From Linnemannia hyalina (lineage: Eukaryota; Mortierellomycota; Mortierellomycetes; Mortierellales; Mortierellaceae): a stretch of DNA of 64,000 nucleotides. How positions within the stretch are numbered: position 1 is the first letter of the stretch; the number at the start of each line of letters is the position of its first letter. The DNA lies in assembly GCA_019671135.1 (NCBI GenBank), contig JAHRHY010000007.1:1054001-1118000 (forward strand), read 5' to 3'. The translations under genes were made by a program, and so were the position numbers. The notes under the pieces are model-generated. The model did no database searches. It was not told the DNA's origin and worked only from the letters and a program-made list of their open reading frames with translations. Below are positions 58,593-64,000 of the stretch, piece after piece.

Positions 58593-60859
58593 ATGCCAGT
58601 GCATCCAGCCCTCCTCAAGACACTCAACCTGCTCACCTTTATCGGTGCAGTCTCGACCATCGTCTACAACCGCAAGTTCATCACCGAGGAACTCGGCCAG
58701 CGCCCCAACTACCTCTCCAACTCCCCCGTCGGATACATCATCCCCGCCATCAACTGGTTCCTCCTCGGAGGCTTTACCCTCGTCCAATGGCTTGATTTTG
58801 CCCACGATGTTGTCGTCGAGGCCATCGACTGGAACCTTTCAGCCTCTAACCTCATCATCGCCTCCTGGGTTCTGTCCTGGGTAAGTTTGCCCTTTTTTTT
58901 TTGCTACAGCTGTTGAGCTGGATATGAGGAGTCAAGGAAGAAGGCGACCAGTTTGGATTTTATCGTTGTTACATCTTTTTCCTACTCCTCCTGCTCGTTC
59001 GTTCGTTTCGTCTCTGGTGTCTTTTTGTTGTGTTTTTCTTCCGTCTCGGTGTGCCTGTCAACCTTGCCGCACTTCCCATCGCATCCCATCTTGCAAAGGC
59101 AACCAACCACCCATTTATCTGAACCCCGCTCGAACACGCATGAAAAAACTTTATATATATACAAAGCTAACAAAGGAAAGAGTGCAAAGGACACACTAAG
59201 AAAACCATTCAATCGCGCACGGCGGGCTGGTTGACTGGAAAAAAATGCTTTGAAAGGAGGTGGTGGTTTGGCTGGCTTTGTTTTCTTGGGTGACACCAGT
59301 GAACATCTGGTAAACCCTCTCCCTGCCCTGGTTTTCTTCCCGTCGTCCAACTCAGAAAAGTCACTAACCTTCTTGTCATTTTCTAAAACTTTTTTTTTTC
59401 ATATGGCACACAATACTCTTCTTTAGAAATACGACTGGTTGGTGGTGGGCCAAATCCTGTTGGTCATCAACGCGGTGCTTATCTGGAGACTCTACGTCAA
59501 GATGCGCGTCTTCACCGCAACCAACTTGATCGATTACGCCTTTGTCCACGTTTCCTTCTCTCTCTACACCGGCCTCGTCTGGCTCGATGTCTTCCAAAAC
59601 TTCTTTGCCGCCTTCACCAACAAGGATGGTGGTCCCGACTCCTGGGCTGCCATCGGTGCTGCTTTCGCCATTTTTATCCTCTTGGCCATTGGAAACTACC
59701 ACGCAGAGTTCTCCAAGGATCCAGACTCGTGGTCTGGCGCTGCCATTGCCTTGTAAGTTTTATTTTCATCTTTTTTTATCCTTTCACCCCTTTCTGCATT
59801 CCCTTTGGTCTTTTTGTTACATTTTCCTTTCTTTTTTTTTTGCCGCGTTTATCACTATATCAACCCGCATGGGAAAACAAAAAAAAATGCGCTTCCACCT
59901 TCATCAGGACACAGCGACAACGCCAAAGAAACCACTAAAAGGAGAATCAAAAGGGGAAGGGAGAGTATAAGCAAACAAGAAGAAGAGGAAGGAGGCAGCA
60001 ACATGACATGAGCCATCGATCAACAGCAACAACAGTAACAAACACACGCAAACAACAACAACTCATCAACAAACAAATAAGCATCGCTGACAAGATGGTC
60101 TTCGCCGATTGCTTTTTGGCTGTATGAATTCCGTGCTTATGTCCTTTCTGGCAATGTGTTTTTCTTTACTTTGTTTTGGTGTGTGCGCATGTGGTCCACC
60201 ACCTGAACGAAGGCGTATCTCATTTTTTTTCTTGTGTCGCCATCTTTCACTTTGAGGCTCTCATCTTTTTGCTGGTATTTTTTTCCCTCTCCTTCCCTCC
60301 ATCCCGCTGTTGTCGTATTCGCCTCCTCGTCTATTTCTCCACGGACAAACAACGAGGGACGAAAGTGTGGATAGAAGATGGCGAGATGGAGAAACAATCC
60401 TCTTCCTCAGTTATGTGGATGGGTTAAGAGTCTGTGTGTCCGCACATGTTGTTGTTGTTTGGTGTTTATTTTGCCGCTTACACGTTCTCGACTGGTCTTT
60501 GACCTTTTCACCTCGGTGCCTGACAATTGGAGGGAAAACAAAGAAATCAACCCAGTTCTGCTTGCTTACCAAATTGTTCTTTCACGTACTAAACCTTACA
60601 TACCGTGCCATACCATTCTACCTGTGAAACCCTTTTAACATACCCATATGTCCTCCCGTTACCCTTTTCTAATAGGATGCTTCTGAGCATCGGCATTGAG
60701 CAGGGAAGCGCAGTTCCCATTGTCCAGATCACCAGCTTGGTCAGCTTTGGTTGGTTGGTCGGAGCTCTTGCCCGTCGTGGGATCAACAACGTGGCTCTCT
60801 GGCACGAGCGCGCCCAGGATGACATCTCTGTCGGCGAGAGACGCGGTCTCTTGGGATAA
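58593..60859 (+). CDS. Polytopic membrane protein of unknown function
   Basis: Proposed join(58593..58880, 59427..59752, 60676..60859), 265 residues; phases 0 and 2 fit and both introns are GT-AG. Introns are long for this window (546 and 923 nt). About seven hydrophobic helices are visible, for example LLTFIGAVSTIVY, GYIIPAINWFLLGGFTLVQW, LVVGQILLVINAVLIWRLYV, AAIGAAFAIFILLAIGNY and IVQITSLVSFGWLVGALARR. Several conserved-looking polar loops contain NRKF, DFAHDVV and KDPDSW. The short C-terminal tail (LWHERAQDDISVGERRGLLG) is probably cytosolic. There is no signal peptide beyond the first helix. I do not recognise a named family; small fungal polytopic proteins of this shape are common and mostly uncharacterised. 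Confidence 0.75.
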
Positions 60860-61256
60860 CTTTTCCCCTTCACTCAGAGACATACCCCCCCCCACTCACT
60901 CGACAACTTTCAACAAACAACATTATCGACTCTCCATGACCCCCCTTTTCTATACCACCAACTATCTCTATTCACCTCTTCTGGTCCTCTTCCCCCGTCT
61001 ATACCTTCCTTTACCTTTATTCATTTGTATCATTTTTGCCCTGACTTTTACATATCACACACACACCCCTCGCTAGAACAAAAAATACAAATGGAGAAAA
61101 TACATCTGTCCAGCAACACCAAACGCGACTATCAGTATGCTATTGGCTGTGAATACTCGTCTTTATCAGTTTTTACTATGGAAGGATCGAGGAACTCCTA
61201 TGAAAGAAGAGGGCTGCAAGCAAAAAACTACCGCCGGTCAAAAGCCGCCTCCCGGA
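60860..61256. other. Convergent 3' flanks
   Basis: Lies between the membrane-protein stop (60859) and the GNL1 stop (61257). CT-rich with a C9 run near 60887. No gene is seen. Confidence 0.5.
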
Positions 61257-64000
61257 CTACTTGGAGGCATCATTCTTCTCCTCCTCCTCCTCCTCCTCCC
61301 CCTCAGAATCAGACTCATCCTCATCTTCGCCATCCTGCAAGAGCCCAAAGAAGCCTCCAACACGAGAGTTGACTTGAAACTTGGACCCCTTCTGGGGTTC
61401 TTCGTCTTCTTCTTCTTCTTCTTCTTCGTCCTCCTCATCTTCACCCTCGTCGCTATCATAAGCGCTCTCGCCTCTCAACCGTCTTGGCACCTCCTTGTTG
61501 GCCTCGTCATCATCGTCATCAGTGCTGGTGTTTACAACAGCGGCATCGGCCTCGTTGACCCTCAGTTTTTCATACTTGGTGCTCGTAAAGTAACCAGGAG
61601 GTTTGAACGACAGCAAGATCCGGCCATCGTTAGCCATTTGAAGTATGGCATTGGCTAATTAATTCAGGGAATATGTTACAAACATGTCAGTTGGCCCGGT
61701 CTAACTTACTTTCAAAAAACAAAAAAAAAGAAGGTTGAAAAAGACACATGCTAGAAAAAATTAAGGTAGTTTCATACCTGCACGATAAGTATCGGCATAA
61801 CTCGTTTTAGCCGTCATGAATCCGCGTTTCAATCCGAATGCTAAATAGGGCGGGAAAGAGTATTTAGAAACACGATACGTAACACAACCGTCCACTGAGC
61901 AACGTGTCTTTCAAAAAGGAGGGAAAAGCAGTCGATTACACGTCCACTTACATTCACAAATGCCATAGGCACTCCAGCGGAACGGTCCAATCGTATAAGT
62001 TGGAGGAGGATCCAGCTTGAGAAGGCGAGGGATGTTGATTCGTTCCGCCAGATACTGGATGACAGAGTACGGCTCCTGAACCTGCGCAATGGGGAACATT
62101 CCAGACAAGATCTAATGAACGCGAAAAAGCGCGGTTATAGGTTAGATCTCCAAATCATGTATGATAAGGCCGACCGAGTATCTTCAATCATTATCCTTTT
62201 CACAGAAAACGGCGCTGTACCTGGAGCGGCTTTGGCAACAAGCTAGGGAAGACCAATCCTGGAGAATCGCAAAGTCTCACGTTGTGGGTCAAGTGGATGG
62301 TCTGGAAATGCTTAGTGTGTCCTGGAGTCCTGCTCGTGCTGACAACTGTGCGACCCATGATGCTGTTGATGAGCGAACTCTTTCCGACATTTGGATGACC
62401 TATATGCGCCGACGATCCCAGTATTTATTAGGTTAATAAAACATGCGCAAATGCAAGCAACTAACGTTTGCCGCCAGAAATCGAAGGACTTCTTACCAAC
62501 TAGACCGATTGTCACGTAGTCGCCGTGAGGCACAGTTTCATCATCCTCAACCTTCACCGTCTTCAAAGTTTCGACTATTGGTGTAGAAAAAAGACAACAA
62601 TAACCAGTTAAAAAAAAATCCTTCGGAAGACACGAGTACACCGCGACAGGCAGCAACATACCTAGCAGGCTCTCGTCATCGGACGACTTGTGGCCCTTCT
62701 CCCGGAGTCCTTGATCAATACCGTCAAGCTCTTCATCGCTCTCGTGGAACTCTGAATCCTTGGGCTTGTCGTACTGTGCAATCAATTCGTCCCACTCGAT
62801 CTGAGCGCCGTGCTTAGAGACCTCAACATCCTTGCACGCCATCAACACATCCTTGACGCCAACAGCGTTATAGTACCGGTGTCTTGGTCTCTTGGCCACC
62901 TTTTTCAACGCCGCTATCAATATTGAACGCAAGTTTTTAGGAAAGGCAGTTAGTCAAAGCTCAGTTGAGTAACCTTCTTCGAAATAATTTGCTCCGCATA
63001 CTGGACGAACCTGTGCTGGAATCATTGATCAGGCTTGGGTCTGGCGGGTAGCAGCTGAATGTAGCAACATGCAGCTCTGGAAACTGCTCCTGGAAGTACT
63101 GAGTCCATGCGAACACAGTGTTGGCCGCCACCAAATCAACCTTGTTGAAGACAACGACTAGCTTGCGCTTCATGTCATTGACGACATACTGGTAAAGAGA
63201 AGGAGGGAAGTGGATGACTGGATGACGAATGTCCACAATGATCATAATAATATCCGAAATCTCCAGCACACGCCATCTATTCGATGTATACCAAATGCAA
63301 AATGATATCATGGAGCATGTGTAAGTTCATACGTCCTTTCTGCCCGCGAATTATGAACACGACATCATAGAATACATGTGCCACATCTATCATCACTCCA
63401 ACTTACAATTGACGCCAGACATCCAGGTTGTGTTCAAAATAACTGAGCTCATCCGCAGGGTATTTGTCGTAAATTGAGTCCATCCAAGCGTCAAACATTC
63501 TCTTCTCGTTTTTGTCGAGCTCCTCGCGGCTCATCAAATAATCCCATTTTGGACGAGTAGGGAACCCAATGACGTCAGGGAACATTTCTTCGAACGAGAC
63601 TTCAAGCGCGGACTATTAGTTGTAGCAAGGGATATTGGTTAGTTACAGAAGTCTTGAGGTTATCTCTCCATGAATGCACTCGTTTGCTTCCTGGTGTTTA
63701 CCTCCGGCAAGAGTTCGAGAGGCTTCATACTGTCGAGACGAGACCTTTTAACCTCCATGGCAGACCGCCTCATGAACACCGATCGAATTCTACATGAATA
63801 AGAGTCGCAAAAGTGTGTGAGTATTTCGTAATCGCCATACATGTCGTGCATACGTTGGCTTGAAGGATAATGTCAGTATTGGTCCTTACTTTACGGATGA
63901 GGCGTGGTTAGCGCTCTCACCCACCGCTGCTCTACCACTCCCGCCTCGGTTTGCATCTGGCTTGAACTCCTTTCCGAAACTCTTGACAAACCGTCCGTTG
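61257..64000 (-). CDS. GNL1: Circularly permuted GTPase GNL1 (HSR1/MMR1 family), 5' end beyond window
   Basis: Proposed complement(join(61257..61654, 61778..61840, 61952..62111, 62221..62399, 62497..62574, 62662..62913, 63011..63276, 63407..63612, 63702..63789, 63890..>64000)). All junctions are in phase. The G motifs appear in permuted order: G4 (VVVFNKVDL) near 63150, then G1 (GHPNVGKSSLINSIMG) near 62390 and G3 (CDSPGLVFP) near 62250. Diagnostic GNL1 stretches are PTRPKWDYLMSREELDKNEK, LSYFEHNLDVWRQLWRVLE, DIRHPVIHFPPSLYQYVV, TVVSTSRTPGHTKHFQTI, GMFPIAQVQEPYSVIQYLAE and KRGFMTAKTSY. The C-terminal 100 residues are very acidic, as in the human protein. Relatives (Lsg1, Nog2) act in ribosome assembly; GNL1 itself is less well defined and cycles between nucleus and cytoplasm in animals. 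The N terminus is missing because the gene crosses the window edge. Confidence 0.92.

Noticed and set aside
63895..63960. tRNA-like run of short complementary words near the right edge
   Set aside because: Reads in frame as the GNL1 upstream exon and has no complete cloverleaf.

Overview
The window is nuclear DNA of a filamentous fungus, most likely an early-diverging Mucoromycota of the Mortierella type. That assignment is inference. It rests on spliced genes with short GT-AG introns (mostly about 80-160 nt), pyrimidine-rich leaders, an expanded F-box/LRR family, single-pass kelch membrane proteins and saposin-type sphingomyelinases. No plasmid, phage, CRISPR array, rRNA or convincing transposon was seen. 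Exon coordinates were worked out by hand from reading phase, splice signals and alignment to remembered family members or to paralogs inside the window.

Layout, left to right. 1-3667 (+): the 3' part of IML1/DEPDC5, the GATOR1/SEACIT subunit. 4544-18415: an accessory block in which two paralogous kelch membrane-protein genes (+) bracket three tandem F-box genes (-). The third F-box copy is cut by one in-frame stop, and copies 2 and 3 share near-identical patches that suggest gene conversion. 18581-27130: a housekeeping block with an LRRC40-like LRR protein (-), the mitochondrial chaperone Tim8 (-), a 3'-5' exonuclease-like protein with a degenerate active site (-), and ARP6 of the SWR1 complex (+). 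The last two are divergent and share a promoter of about 250 bp. 27902-31207 (+): a six-exon coiled-coil protein I do not recognise.

33369-40636: two acid-sphingomyelinase-like genes in tandem (+). The first is a heavily damaged pseudogene; the second has six exons and all its metal-binding motifs. 40977-49524 (-): a small uncertain ORF, MSH6 (11 exons) and a STE12/SteA-type transcription factor with a very large polyglutamine tract. 49525-56565: about 7 kb with no convincing gene and strong purine/pyrimidine strand bias, where I see only a chain of possible small exons. 56566-64000: TTC1-like TPR co-chaperone (-), a polytopic membrane protein (+) and the GTPase GNL1 (-), which runs off the right edge.

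Most genes are individual housekeeping functions rather than one pathway: TORC1 control, chromatin remodelling, mismatch repair, mitochondrial import, GTPase and chaperone work. The family-level biology is in the F-box/kelch block and the sphingomyelinase pair, both shaped by local duplication followed by decay. The most unusual single observation is a Tim8 that has lost exactly the outer cysteine pair of its twin CX3C motif while keeping the inner pair.
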